From DAOVRD01 sp964521715 (lineage in GTDB: Bacteria > Planctomycetota > Brocadiia > SM23-32), in assembly GCA_964521715.1 (NCBI GenBank), contig CAZFSS010000004.1, positions 151,547-215,546 on the forward strand: DNA of 64,000 bases, read 5' to 3'. This document shows, piece after piece, positions 24,290-33,719 of this stretch. A program made the translations under genes and the position numbers. The first letter of the stretch is position 1. Each line of letters begins with the position of its first letter. Below the pieces are notes generated by a model. The model worked only from the letters and a program-made list of their open reading frames with translations. It made no database searches and had not been told where the DNA came from.

Positions 24290-26917
24290 ATGTTCGCCAA
24301 GCGTTGCGTGATCGTTGCGCTGCTCGTGCTGACGGGGATCGGACCGGTTCTCGCCGCTGAGTCGGCGTCCGTCCTGCTTGAGCAGGCAGTCTTCGCCGAG
24401 GAGATGGAGGGCGACCTCAACGCCGCCATCAAGACGTACCGACAGATCCTGCAAGACGGTGAGGCCACGCGGCCCGTCCTGGCGCAGGCCCACTACCGCC
24501 TGGCCTCCTGCCTGCTGAAGGCAGGCCAGACCGCAGACGCCATCGGGGAACTGAAGACCCTGGCCGAGCGCTACCCCGATCAGGCCCAGGTCGTTGCCGA
24601 AGCTCGGGCTCTGCTGGACGCCCTGACGGCGCCGGACCCCGCGGGCCTCATGCCGCCGGAGACGCTCCTGTACGCCGAGGTGGGCAGCCCCGGCCTGCGT
24701 GCGATAGGCGTCTTCAACATGGTGCGCAGCACCATCACGGCTGTGTCCGGCGTGGGCGGCCCAGGGGCGCCCCAACAGGGACTGGGCGGCGGGGCGGAGT
24801 TCCTTGGCGTGCTGCTGAACCCCGCAGTGGTCGATGAGCTCCAGAAGGTGCGCCGACTCGCCGTGGGCGTCTACGACTTCCAGCCAGCGGGCACCAGCAG
24901 CCTTGTGGCAGTGCTCTACCCGGGCGAAAGCGCCATGGTCCGCGAGCTGATCGTCTCGGCGCTCGCCGCCGCCGGCTCGCCGGGGGAACCCATCGAGGGA
25001 ATGCAGACGCTGGTGCTGCGCGACTCGCGCGGCGGCATCGCGTACGATGACAATGCGGTCATCTTCGCCTTGCCCGCAGACCGGCTGGCGTGGTGCGTCA
25101 GGCAGTACAGGGGCGTCAGCCAGGAGCCGTCGCTCGTGTCGGCCAACCCGGCGTTCGCCCGGTTGCCGAGGACGGACCGCCAGCGGGACGCCCTGGCCGT
25201 CTGGATCGACTGCTCGCGCCTGCTGCCGCTGCTGCAGGCATCCGCCGGCCAGGGCCAGCAGGCGGCCCAGTTCGAAAGGGCAAGGGCCATGCTCGACCTC
25301 GACCACGTCGGCGAGGTCGTGGCCCGGATCGCCTCCGACGAGAAGGCGCCTTTCGTCGAGGCCTCCGCGTATCTGCAGCCTGAATACAAGAGCCAGATCT
25401 ATGACCTGGTGCGAACGCCGAGCCTGGACACGGCGGACTTCGGGGCCGTCCCGGCGGACGCGTTTGCGGTCGTGAGCGTGGCCCCGCAGCCTGCCGAAGG
25501 CGCGCAGTCGATGGCAGTCGCGGGCCTGCTGGCCGGCCTCGGCGATCCCGCCGCTGCGCAGCAGCTCTACGCCACCGTGGAGCAGGTCGCGCTCTTCATC
25601 CTGCCCCCCGACGCCTCCGTTGACCTGCGGCCGGACTTCATGGAGGCCGTCGCCTTTCAGTGCGTGGGCCTGACGATTGCCAGCAGGGATCCGGACAAGA
25701 CGCGGGACTCGCTCGAGCGGCTCCTCGGAGCGGCCGACGCCGCCGCGGCCGCGCAAATGGCCGAGGCGGAGGCGCCCGCGGTCCCGGAGGGCCTGCGCCG
25801 TTACGGGCTCGCCCTGGGGGGCCGCACGGTCAGCTGCTACGTCGGGCAGGAGGGCAAGTTCTTCGCCGTCGGGCTCGGACCGCGCCCCGTCCAGGCCGCC
25901 CTTGCCGCCGGCAGGGGCGAGGGTTCGGCGCTGGCCGCCGGTCCGCTTCGGGAGCACCTCGACCGGCTGCCGCGCGACACCAGCAAACTGGTCCTCATAA
26001 ACGTCGGCGGGGCGGTGCGGCCGTGGGCTCCCATCCTCACGTATGCCGGGGGGTCCCAGGAGTTGGCCGCCGTCTTGACGGAACTCGCAGACGCCTACGA
26101 AGGCGCCGCCGTGCATCTCCGCACGGCCGAGACGGAGGGCCGCGTGAGCCTCCGGCTCAGCGCCGACGGCATGCCTGATCCCACCACGGTCGCCCCCCTG
26201 TTCATGAGGCTCTCTACGGCAGGGATGGCCATGGCCAGGACAACCGGCAACAGGCCCCTTCCGCTAGCAGTGTCTATCCCCGAGCCCGAGCCAGTGCAGG
26301 TACCGCATAGCGACTCACCGATCGTCATTGACGGGAACCTGGACGAGTGGGCTGGAATCGTGCCCCTGCCCCTTCCCCAGCTCGGACCGAACGTGACGGG
26401 GCCGTTCCTGCTCTGCTGGCGGGAGGAGGGGATCTACGGCGCCCTGCGCGCCGCCGACCAGGACGTCCGCCCCAACCACGAAGAGCCATGGACATCCGAT
26501 GGGCTTCAGCTCTTCATCGAGACGGACTGCGCCCGAAGCGCCGATCCGACCCCGAACAGCATGACGCTCACGTTCTGGCCGGACCCCGAGGCCGGGCCGG
26601 GAGGCGCGCGGATCTCCGTCTACTGGCCAGCCACCGAGCAATCCGCCGGCGGAACGGGCAAGGACGACGAGACCGGCATCTCGTGCGCATGGTCGCGAAC
26701 GCCCCAGGGCTACGTTCTGGAATACTTCATGCCGGCAGCGGCGCTCGCGCCGGCCCGGATGGAGGCAGGCACTAAGCTCGGCGTCAACATGCTGCTCCGA
26801 GATGGCAGCATCACGCCGACGCTCCAGTTCCGCGAAGTCGGAATCAACGACGGCTACCTCAGGCCGAACACGTGGGGCGTAATCGAACTGGCACAGATCG
26901 AACGGGCCGGGCAATGA
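24290..26917 (+). CDS. Secreted TPR and CBM9-like protein
   Basis: An 875-residue exported protein. The signal peptide (CVIVALLVLTGIGPVLAAE) follows ATG 24290, which has AAGGAGGG upstream. Residues 25-110 form tetratricopeptide-like helices (LNAAIKTYRQILQD, AQAHYRLASCLLKAG). A large middle region (about 120-650) of alternating strands resembles, weakly, DUF3352-type proteins. The last 200 residues (IVIDGNLDEWAGIVPLPLP to LGVNMLLRDG) match the family-9 carbohydrate-binding fold. Its stop overlaps the kinase start, so the two are coupled. Confidence 0.8.
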   Translation: MFAKRCVIVALLVLTGIGPVLAAESASVLLEQAVFAEEMEGDLNAAIKTYRQILQDGEATRPVLAQAHYRLASCLLKAGQTADAIGELKTLAERYPDQAQVVAEARALLDALTAPDPAGLMPPETLLYAEVGSPGLRAIGVFNMVRSTITAVSGVGGPGAPQQGLGGGAEFLGVLLNPAVVDELQKVRRLAVGVYDFQPAGTSSLVAVLYPGESAMVRELIVSALAAAGSPGEPIEGMQTLVLRDSRGGIAYDDNAVIFALPADRLAWCVRQYRGVSQEPSLVSANPAFARLPRTDRQRDALAVWIDCSRLLPLLQASAGQGQQAAQFERARAMLDLDHVGEVVARIASDEKAPFVEASAYLQPEYKSQIYDLVRTPSLDTADFGAVPADAFAVVSVAPQPAEGAQSMAVAGLLAGLGDPAAAQQLYATVEQVALFILPPDASVDLRPDFMEAVAFQCVGLTIASRDPDKTRDSLERLLGAADAAAAAQMAEAEAPAVPEGLRRYGLALGGRTVSCYVGQEGKFFAVGLGPRPVQAALAAGRGEGSALAAGPLREHLDRLPRDTSKLVLINVGGAVRPWAPILTYAGGSQELAAVLTELADAYEGAAVHLRTAETEGRVSLRLSADGMPDPTTVAPLFMRLSTAGMAMARTTGNRPLPLAVSIPEPEPVQVPHSDSPIVIDGNLDEWAGIVPLPLPQLGPNVTGPFLLCWREEGIYGALRAADQDVRPNHEEPWTSDGLQLFIETDCARSADPTPNSMTLTFWPDPEAGPGGARISVYWPATEQSAGGTGKDDETGISCAWSRTPQGYVLEYFMPAAALAPARMEAGTKLGVNMLLRDGSITPTLQFREVGINDGYLRPNTWGVIELAQIERAGQ

Positions 26918-28899
26918 GGCGAGCCAAGCGCAGTTGGTCGGGCGGGACGGGCACGGGCCACGGGCTCTGGCCCGTCCTGCTGCTCCTGGTGGCGGCCGTG
27001 CTGATTCCCACGGCCTGCGTGCTGTGGTTCATGAACGCAGCCGTTCGGAACGAGCGGATGGCCGTCCGCCAGAAGCTGCTGGACGCATACCGTCCCCCTC
27101 TGCAGGAAGCGGTCGGCGGGCTGGACGAGCACTGGCTGCGGCTCGCCCTGCGCCTCGATGAGGCGGACGCGGCGCAGCCGCCCGCTGAGCTCTTCGCCCG
27201 CATCGTCACCGCGGGCCCCTGGGACAGCGTGGTGATCCGCGACGCCGAGGGACGCCTGTTGTATCCCCCGGTCGAGGAGCCGACCGTGCCCGTGGAGCAG
27301 CCGCGAACGAACGACTGGCTCGAAGCCAGACAGGCCGAAGGGCGGGGCGGCGATCCGGCCAGGGCCGCGCAGCTTTACGCCGCAATAGCCAACCTGGCCG
27401 CGGACCCGGATACGCGAGCCCTTGCCCTCCTGGGTCAGGCGCGCTGCCAGAACTCCGCCGGCGACCGGGAGGCGGCCATCGCAACGCTGACCGACCTCGG
27501 GACCGATCCCGCCTGTGCGGACGCCAGAGACCCCGGCGGGCGCCTGGTCGTGCCGAACGCGCTCCTGATGGCCCTGCAGCTCATGGGCGGCCCCGGGCAT
27601 CCGCAGCACGGGCCCACGGTGGCCGCTCTGGCGGAGCGTTTGAACGACTACTCCGGGCCCGTGATCGCCTGCGCCCAACGGCGCTTCCTCATGCAGCGCC
27701 TGAACGAGCTCGCGCCCGACGGCCCTCCCCTCAAGACGCTGGCCGCGGAGGAGCTGGCCGCGGAGTTCCTGGCCGCCCCGGTGAGGCCCGCCCACCCCAG
27801 CCGCCTGATGCCCACATCCCTGGACAACGTCTGGCAGATACAGTCCACCGACGCCAGGATCGTCGGCCTGATGACGGGCGAGACGCTGGCCGAACAGATC
27901 CGCCAGACCGTCGCCGGCCGGATGGCCCCTCACGGGCTGCGGACCAGCGTGCTGGCGCCCTGGCAAGAGCGGCCCGAACGCGCGCCCTTCCTGGAGCAGC
28001 CGATACGGGGCAACCTGGCCGGCTGGAACGTGGCCCTCGACCTGGACGACCCGGGCTTCTCGGCGGCCGCGGACCAGCAGGTGGCCGTCTACCTCTGGAC
28101 CGGCTCCCTCGTGATCCTTTTCACGGCGGCGGCCGTGGTGCTTCTGGGCCGCCGCCTGCTCCGGCAGGTCCGGCTCACGCGCCTGAGAAACGACTTCATC
28201 GCCACCGTCTCTCACGAACTGAAAACGCCCCTGTCCGCCATGCGCGTCCTGGTGGACACGCTGCTGGACGGCAAGTATCACGACCAGAGCCAGGCACAGG
28301 AGTACCTGCAACTCATCTCGAAGGAGAACGAACGGCTCAGCCGGCTGATCGACAATTTCCTGAGCTTCTCGCGCATGGAGCGCAACAAGCGCGCCTTCGA
28401 GATGAGCGAGGTCGCACCCGGGCAGATCGTCCGGGCCGCGGCGGACGTGGTTCGAGACCGCTTCGAGTCCCACGGCTGCCGGTTCGAGGTCGACGCCCCG
28501 GACGACCTGCCCCACGTGCAGGCGGACCAGGACGCCATGGTGACCGTGCTGCTCAATCTGCTGGACAACGCCTTCAAGTACTCCGAGAATGACAGCCGCA
28601 TCGCCCTGAGCGCCGTAGCCGGCGACGGGACCGTTCGGTTCCGCGTGCAGGACAACGGCATCGGGCTCTCGAGACGCGCGGCTCGCAGGATCTTCGAGCC
28701 CTTCCACCAGGTGGACCAGAGCCTGTCACGCCGGGCGGACGGATGCGGGCTGGGCCTGAGCATCGTCAAGTTCATCGTCGACGCGCACGGCGGCTCGATA
28801 GACGTGGAGAGCCGGCCGGGCGAAGGAAGCACGTTCACTGTGACACTGCCCGCCGCCGGGACGGCAAGAACTCATCCGGCCTCCGAACCCGAGGCGTAG
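26914..28899 (+). CDS. Membrane sensor histidine kinase
   Basis: A 661-residue kinase. Helix 1 is near 17-40 and helix 2 near 392-415. Between them lies a sensor domain of about 350 residues with a TPR-like middle (ARAAQLYAAIANLAAD and ALLGQARCQNSAGDREAA), unusual for a kinase. The DHp domain has the phospho-acceptor in VSHELKTPLSAMRVL. The ATPase domain has NLLDNAFKYS (N box), DNGIGL (G1), FEPFHQVD and GLGLSIVKFIV (G2). ATG 26914 overlaps the stop of the secreted TPR/CBM9 gene. The response regulator starts two bases after its stop. Confidence 0.93.
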   Translation: MRRAKRSWSGGTGTGHGLWPVLLLLVAAVLIPTACVLWFMNAAVRNERMAVRQKLLDAYRPPLQEAVGGLDEHWLRLALRLDEADAAQPPAELFARIVTAGPWDSVVIRDAEGRLLYPPVEEPTVPVEQPRTNDWLEARQAEGRGGDPARAAQLYAAIANLAADPDTRALALLGQARCQNSAGDREAAIATLTDLGTDPACADARDPGGRLVVPNALLMALQLMGGPGHPQHGPTVAALAERLNDYSGPVIACAQRRFLMQRLNELAPDGPPLKTLAAEELAAEFLAAPVRPAHPSRLMPTSLDNVWQIQSTDARIVGLMTGETLAEQIRQTVAGRMAPHGLRTSVLAPWQERPERAPFLEQPIRGNLAGWNVALDLDDPGFSAAADQQVAVYLWTGSLVILFTAAAVVLLGRRLLRQVRLTRLRNDFIATVSHELKTPLSAMRVLVDTLLDGKYHDQSQAQEYLQLISKENERLSRLIDNFLSFSRMERNKRAFEMSEVAPGQIVRAAADVVRDRFESHGCRFEVDAPDDLPHVQADQDAMVTVLLNLLDNAFKYSENDSRIALSAVAGDGTVRFRVQDNGIGLSRRAARRIFEPFHQVDQSLSRRADGCGLGLSIVKFIVDAHGGSIDVESRPGEGSTFTVTLPAAGTARTHPASEPEA

Positions 28900-28901
28900 C
28901 A

Positions 28902-29597
28902 ATGGCCGAAACCGTCCTCATCATCGAAGACGACCCCACCATGCTCAGGGCCCTGAAGGACAACTTCGCCTACAAGGGCTATGTCGTCCTCACGGCAGCG
29001 GACGGCGAGGAGGGCCTGAACGCCGCGCTGGAGTCCAAGCCCGACCTCATCATCCTGGACATCATGCTCCCGAAGATCAACGGCTACGAGGTGTGTCGCC
29101 TCGTCCGGGAGCAGGGGCTCAACATGCCCATCATCATGCTGACGGCGAAGGGCCAGGAGTCCGACATCGTACTGGGCCTGAACCTGGGGGCCGACGACTA
29201 CGTCACCAAGCCGTTCAGCGTGCGCGAACTCCTCGCGCGGGCCCATGCCTTCCTGAGGCGGCGACAAGCGGGAGAGGCGGAGCGCCCCTGCTTCGGCGAC
29301 TGCGAGCTGGATCTGGTCCAGCACAGGCTGCTGCGCAACGGCGAGGAAGTGCCCCTGACGCCCAAGGAGTTCGCCCTTCTGGCCTTCATGGTCACCCGCG
29401 CCGGCCGCGCCCTGACGCGGGACGAGATCCTCAACAACGTCTGGGGCTACAACGTGTTCGTCACCACCCGAAGCGTGGACAGATGCGTCAATACCCTCCG
29501 CAGCAAGATCGAGTTCGACCCCGAGCAGCCCACTTTCATCAAGACGGTGCGCCAGATCGGCTACCGCTTCGACCTGTCCGAAGACGCCGGGCAGTGA
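28902..29597 (+). CDS. OmpR/PhoB-family response regulator
   Basis: A 231-residue regulator. The receiver domain has the acidic pair EDD at 9-11, phospho-acceptor Asp53 in ILDIMLP, Thr in LTAKG and Lys in VTKPF. The C-terminal winged helix carries LTPKEFALLAFMV, RALTRDEILNNVWGY, and RSVDRCVNTLRSKIE ending QIGYRF. It is the cognate partner of the kinase directly upstream; target genes are unknown. Confidence 0.96.
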   Translation: MAETVLIIEDDPTMLRALKDNFAYKGYVVLTAADGEEGLNAALESKPDLIILDIMLPKINGYEVCRLVREQGLNMPIIMLTAKGQESDIVLGLNLGADDYVTKPFSVRELLARAHAFLRRRQAGEAERPCFGDCELDLVQHRLLRNGEEVPLTPKEFALLAFMVTRAGRALTRDEILNNVWGYNVFVTTRSVDRCVNTLRSKIEFDPEQPTFIKTVRQIGYRFDLSEDAGQ

Positions 29598-29688
29598 CCC
29601 CGCCGCCCCGAACGGGGCCGCCGCTTGCGTCCGGCCTGCCCCCTGGGCCACAATTCCCGCATCCTGACACCGTGGCCACGAGGCACCA

Positions 29689-30198
29689 ATGATCCGCAAG
29701 GGCCGCCTCATCCTCTGCGTTGCCGTGCTCTTCCTGCTGCAGGCGGCGCTCGCCCACAGGTTCTCCCACGGCTTCCTGCGCATCGACCTGCTCTACATAG
29801 TGGTGGTTTTTTTGGCCCTTGAGGCAGACTTCAAGGGCGCGCTGTGGACCGCGTTCCTGGTGGGATTGCTCCGCGACCTGGGCTCGTGCGGGAGGCTGGG
29901 CGCGAGCGCCGTGCTCTTCGTCTCCGCCACGTGGGGCACGCTCTGGCTGAGGAACCGCCTGGTGCGCGAGTCCATCTGGACTGATCTGGCGCTCACGTTC
30001 GCTTACGTGCTGCTCTGCGAGCTGGCCTACGGACTGGGCGCGGCAGCGTTGATCCCCGCGGCGCAGGCGGCGGACGCGGTGCCCCGCGCGCTCGGCGAGG
30101 CGGTCTTCACGACGGCGATCAGCCCCCTGCTCTTCATGGGATTCGCCAGAGTCGGCCTGCTCGACAGGTCACCCGAGGCGCTGGACGCCTCAGCCTAA
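29689..30198 (+). CDS. mreD: MreD-like rod-shape membrane protein
   Basis: A 169-residue protein of four to five helices with MreD-like features: a short N terminus before helix 1, the RIDLLYIVVVFLALEADFKGA segment, and GLLRDLGSCGRLGAS, matching the family's GL..D...G..GA motif. MreD anchors the elongasome that positions cell-wall synthesis. mreB and mreC, normally adjacent, are absent. TTGCGT/CACAAT at 29625-29654 with an 18-base spacer could be its own promoter. The stop codon TAA touches the inverted repeat that follows. Confidence 0.75.
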   Translation: MIRKGRLILCVAVLFLLQAALAHRFSHGFLRIDLLYIVVVFLALEADFKGALWTAFLVGLLRDLGSCGRLGASAVLFVSATWGTLWLRNRLVRESIWTDLALTFAYVLLCELAYGLGAAALIPAAQAADAVPRALGEAVFTTAISPLLFMGFARVGLLDRSPEALDASA

Positions 30199-30363
30199 GA
30201 GCCCCTAACAGAACCCCACGCGTCGGCCCGAGGCCGAGCGAAGCGCCGTCATGCAAGAAGGGCCAAGCAGGCGATGCAGGGGCACAGCATCGCCGATGCA
30301 GCCCGACGCCGCAGGGCGCGCTGCAGCCGGCCGAAGCCAGCAGGGGGTCCTGTTAGGGGCTCT
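30198..30363. mobile_element. MITE-like element with 20-base terminal inverted repeats
   Basis: Left end AGAGCCCCTAACAGAACCCC (30198-30217) and the reverse complement of the right end (30344-30363) match at 19 of 20 positions. They enclose about 126 non-coding bases with short internal palindromes, such as GATGC...GCATC. The size and ends fit a non-autonomous transposable element or a large stem-loop between mreD and uvrC. No clear target duplication was seen, and the left end merges with the mreD stop. Confidence 0.55.
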
Positions 30364-30384
30364 AAGCGCCGGCCGCGCCGCCGT

Positions 30385-32271
30385 TCACTCGCGCCGCCCC
30401 TCACGCCCCTCGGCTGCGTCCGGGCCGCGGTGGTAATAGTCGTGGATGGCCCTGGCCAGAAGGTCGGAGATGCCACGGACCCTTCTCAGTTCCTCCACGC
30501 TCGCGCGCTTGACCTCATTCAACCCGCCGAAGTGCTCCAGCAGGCGGCGCGCCGTCTTCTGCCCGACGCCCCGGATGTCGACCAGGGGAGAGCGCATGGC
30601 GGCCTTTCGCCTGACCTTCCGATGGTGGCTGATGGCGAACCGGTGGGCCTCGTCGCGCACGCGCGTGACGAGGCGGAAGCCGTAGCTGTCCTCGGGCACC
30701 TCCACGGGCTCCTCCTTGCCGGGCAGGTAGACGCGTTCGACCTTCAGCTTCCGCCCGCCGCCGGAGCGGGCCTTGGCCAGCGCGGCCACGTCGCACGCGC
30801 TGATCCCCAGCTCGTCCAGCACCTTCAGGGCCACGCCGAGCTGCGCCTTGCCGCCGTCAATGAGGACGAGCTCCGGCGGGCCGCCGCCTTCGCCGTCCTG
30901 GCCCGCCAGCTTGCTGTAGCGCCGGCTCAGTACCTCGTGGAGCATGGCGAGGTCGTCCTGGCCTTCGACCTGGCGGATCGTGTAGTGGCGGTAGGAGCCT
31001 TTGTCCGGCTCGCCGTCCCGGAAGACCACCATCGACCCGACCGCCTCCCGCCCCTGGAGCGTCGAGATGTCGAAGCATTCGATGTTGCGAGGCAGCTCGC
31101 TGAGGGCAAGGATGCGCTGGAGGGACTCCATTTCGAGCCGCCTTTTCTCGCCTTCGGTTGTGGCGGCGCGCTCGGCCTGGCGCGCGTTGCCATTGGCCAG
31201 CTCGACCAGCTGCCTCTTGGCCCCGCGCTGCGGATGGATGAGGCGCACGCGCCGCCCCTTCTTCTCGCTGAGCCAGGACTCCAGCAGCTCGGCGTCCTCG
31301 GTCTGCACCGGCATCAGCACCTCCGCGGGCACGAAGCGGTTGGCGCTGTAGAACTGGCTGAGGAACGAGCCGAAGATCGCCTCCTCGCTGTCCAGCTCGG
31401 CCGGGAAACGGTAAGTGGCGACGTCCTGTATGTTGCCGCTGCGCACGAAGAGCACGGCCAGGGACACGTATCTGTCCAGCGTGCAGAGGCCGAAGACGTC
31501 GCGGTCCACGTCCGGGGCCGAGGAGGCGACGCGCTGGCCCTCCAGGGTGGTCTCGATGGCGCGGATGCGATCGCGGACGCGCGCGGCCCGCTCGTATTGC
31601 AGCGCCCCGGACGCCGCGTCCATCTCCTCACGCAGCCGTGCGAGCAGGTCCTCCCCCTTCCCCTTCAAGAACATGACGACCTGCTCGATGAGTTGATCGT
31701 ATTCCTCTTTGGAGACCTCCGCGCAGCACGGCGCAGCGCACTTGCCCATCTCGCCGTAGAGGCAGGGGCGCGCCCGCTCCATGCATTCGCGGATGGGACA
31801 CTTGCGCAACGGAAAGACGTCGTTCAGCACGCGCAGCGTCCTTCGCGCGGCCTTGGCGCTCGCATAGGGGCCGAAGTACATGGCCTTGGGATCGTCGAGC
31901 CGCCGCGTGACGATCGGGCGCGGCCAGGGCTCCGAGGGATCGATCTTGATGCTCACGAAACTCTTGTCGTCGCGGAAATAGACGTTGTACTTCGGCCGGA
32001 ACTGCTTGATGAAGTTGTTCTCGAGAAGGAGCGCTTCCTTCTCGGAGGCCGTCACGACGGCGTCCACGTCGGCCACCTGGTGGATGCGCTTGCTGATAAG
32101 TCGCCAGTCGTCCCCGCCCTCCTGGAAGTAGCTGCGCACGCGCGCGCGCAGGTCCTTCGCCTTGCCGACGTAGATCACCTCCCGCCGGGCGTCCTCCATG
32201 AGGTACACGCCCGGCCTGCGCGGAAGCGAGTCGACCTTCTTGCTGAGCTCTTCTGGCATCTCGGACGTCAT
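30385..32271 (-). CDS. uvrC: Excinuclease ABC subunit C
   Basis: Makes both incisions in nucleotide-excision repair with UvrAB. ATG 32271 gives 628 residues starting MTSEMPEELSKKVDSLPRRP. The GIY-YIG domain (GVYLMED, VIYVGKAKDLRARVRSYF) is at about 20-100. A cysteine cluster follows (CPIREC, CLYGEMGKC, PCC), like the Fe-S ligands reported in UvrC. A UVR motif lies near 210. The RNase H-like nuclease (ECFDISTLQGREAVGSMVVF, LVLIDGGKAQL) and C-terminal helix-hairpin-helix (DIRGVGQKTARRLLEHFGG) complete the protein. A longer frame to 32499 crosses the promoter and was not used. Confidence 0.97.
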   Translation of the reverse strand: MTSEMPEELSKKVDSLPRRPGVYLMEDARREVIYVGKAKDLRARVRSYFQEGGDDWRLISKRIHQVADVDAVVTASEKEALLLENNFIKQFRPKYNVYFRDDKSFVSIKIDPSEPWPRPIVTRRLDDPKAMYFGPYASAKAARRTLRVLNDVFPLRKCPIRECMERARPCLYGEMGKCAAPCCAEVSKEEYDQLIEQVVMFLKGKGEDLLARLREEMDAASGALQYERAARVRDRIRAIETTLEGQRVASSAPDVDRDVFGLCTLDRYVSLAVLFVRSGNIQDVATYRFPAELDSEEAIFGSFLSQFYSANRFVPAEVLMPVQTEDAELLESWLSEKKGRRVRLIHPQRGAKRQLVELANGNARQAERAATTEGEKRRLEMESLQRILALSELPRNIECFDISTLQGREAVGSMVVFRDGEPDKGSYRHYTIRQVEGQDDLAMLHEVLSRRYSKLAGQDGEGGGPPELVLIDGGKAQLGVALKVLDELGISACDVAALAKARSGGGRKLKVERVYLPGKEEPVEVPEDSYGFRLVTRVRDEAHRFAISHHRKVRRKAAMRSPLVDIRGVGQKTARRLLEHFGGLNEVKRASVEELRRVRGISDLLARAIHDYYHRGPDAAEGREGRRE

Positions 32272-32307
32272 GATGCACCATCCCGTGCGATCTGCGGCCC
32301 TCGCAAC

Positions 32308-32336
32308 ATGATATGGCAAGCCGCCCCGCCTGTCGA
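32308..32336 (-). promoter_or_regulatory. Putative uvrC promoter
   Basis: On the minus strand, TCGACA (32336-32331), 17 bases, TATCAT (32313-32308). Each hexamer matches consensus at five of six positions. Placed 37 bases before the uvrC ATG. Confidence 0.55.
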
Positions 32337-32528
32337 GAAGGACGGCCTGGCGCCCACGCCCCGGTCGCACGCCGCCCCGCACGCGGCTATTCAGGCATAT
32401 GCCCGGCTTGCCATCCGGGGCAGCGCTTTGTAGAATCCCACTGGAACGGCGGGGCGTTGCGCGCCGGCAGGCATCCGCGAAGCGCGACTCGGGAGCCACG
32501 GCTCTAGCTGCACGGAAGCGAGCGGACG

Positions 32529-33434
32529 ATGCAGAAGATCAAGTGCGAGTGCGGACGGATCCTGGAGGTCAAGGAAGGTGTCGACCGCGTGAAGTGCCCG
32601 GCCTGCGGCCGGGACGTCAAGGTCGCTGCGGCCGAGGACTGGCTCTCCTCCGTGTCCATGGAGGACATGTCCCTCGAGGGCAAGGAGGTGGCTGCGGAGC
32701 CGGAACTTGCCGCGAAGCCGGAACGGGCCGCAGCGGCCGCCGCAGCGCCAACCGCCGGGCCTGCTCCGGGTGCGCCCCAGCCGCAGCCCGCAGCAGGACC
32801 GGCCGGCGCGAAACCGCCTGCCCCGGCCGCCGAGCGTGAAGTGGGGCTGATCGACCTGGCCAGGATGGCCCTCAGCGAGCCGAGGGACATGATCCCGCAC
32901 TTCGAAAGAGGCATAGAGGACCGCACCTTCATCGCCACGATGGCGGGCCTGTTCGTGGCACTGGCGCTCGTTGCCGCCGTCGGGCAGACGTTTGCCGCCG
33001 CCCCGCGGGGGTTCACCGTCGCCACGATCCTCGTCAACTGGTTCAGCGTGGTGTGCGAACTCGCGACGGCCGGCATCATCCTCGGCCTGCTGTGCGTCGC
33101 GTTCAGGAAGGACCGAAGCCCGCTGGGCGTCGCAGAGGGATTGGCCTTCGTGCGCCTTGGCGCCCTGGCGGTCATGGCGCCGCTCTACTTCATCGCCGGC
33201 ATCGCCGTTCTGATCGCGTCGAAGGGGGAGGATTCCGGCTCGACCATGGTCGGGCTCGCCAGGCAATTGCCCTGGGGCTACACCGCGATCGTCCTGTTCG
33301 GCCAGACGGCCCTCATCATGGGCTTGTTCAGGCTGGGTTGTCTGCCGACCCTCATCCTGGGCATAGTCGTTACCTTCGCGGGCTATGCGATGGCCGGCAC
33401 GCTCGCGGGCGTTTTCTCAGGTCCCGGCCACTAG
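32529..33434 (+). CDS. Zinc-ribbon membrane protein of unknown function
   Basis: A 301-residue protein. An N-terminal zinc ribbon has cysteines 6, 8, 23 and 26 (KCECG and KCPACG). An Ala/Pro-rich linker (about 55-100) leads to a Yip1-like membrane region with five hydrophobic helices between about 135 and 295. Such ribbon-linker-membrane proteins are common in Planctomycetota-like genomes, but their role is unknown to me. It is divergent from uvrC and convergent with the phage-derived module. Confidence 0.75.
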   Translation: MQKIKCECGRILEVKEGVDRVKCPACGRDVKVAAAEDWLSSVSMEDMSLEGKEVAAEPELAAKPERAAAAAAAPTAGPAPGAPQPQPAAGPAGAKPPAPAAEREVGLIDLARMALSEPRDMIPHFERGIEDRTFIATMAGLFVALALVAAVGQTFAAAPRGFTVATILVNWFSVVCELATAGIILGLLCVAFRKDRSPLGVAEGLAFVRLGALAVMAPLYFIAGIAVLIASKGEDSGSTMVGLARQLPWGYTAIVLFGQTALIMGLFRLGCLPTLILGIVVTFAGYAMAGTLAGVFSGPGH

Positions 33435-33455
33435 AAGCACGTAACCGAGCTCCAG

Positions 33456-33683
33456 TCACCAGCCCCCATCGGCATCGGGGACCGAGAACCGGACCGAGTC
33501 CCGCCGCACGTACTCGTCCAGGGACCTGTGGTCGACGCGCCACTGGCCTCCGAAGCGCACGCCGTCGATGTCCCCGCGTTTGATCATCCGGCGCACGCGT
33601 TTGGGATCGCACTTGAACTGCGCCGCCACGGTGCTGACGCGCAGCCATCTCACCTCGGGACATCCGCATATCTTGCACGCCAT
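33456..33683 (-). CDS. Excisionase/MerR-like HTH protein with Cys-rich N terminus
   Basis: 75 residues. MACKICGCPEVRWL has three cysteines (3, 6 and 8). It is followed by an excisionase-type helix-turn-helix: VSTVAAQFKCDPKRVRRMIKRG, then the wing GDIDGVRFGGQWRVDHRSLDEYV. Such domains bind DNA in excisionases and small phage regulators. Third gene of the leftward operon headed by the Gam-like protein, 36 bases after the zinc-finger gene. Confidence 0.7.
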   Translation of the reverse strand: MACKICGCPEVRWLRVSTVAAQFKCDPKRVRRMIKRGDIDGVRFGGQWRVDHRSLDEYVRRDSVRFSVPDADGGW

Positions 33684-33719
33684 CTGGCGCTCCTGGCACG
33701 AGGCGCACGCGGACAGGGC

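Noticed and set aside
29597..29640. Intrinsic terminator after the response regulator
   Set aside because: A GGCCCCG/CGGGGC stem exists but no T tract follows; intrinsic terminators could not be supported anywhere in the window.
30274..32433. 719-codon plus-strand frame over uvrC
   Set aside because: Antisense to an unmistakable uvrC; no motifs.
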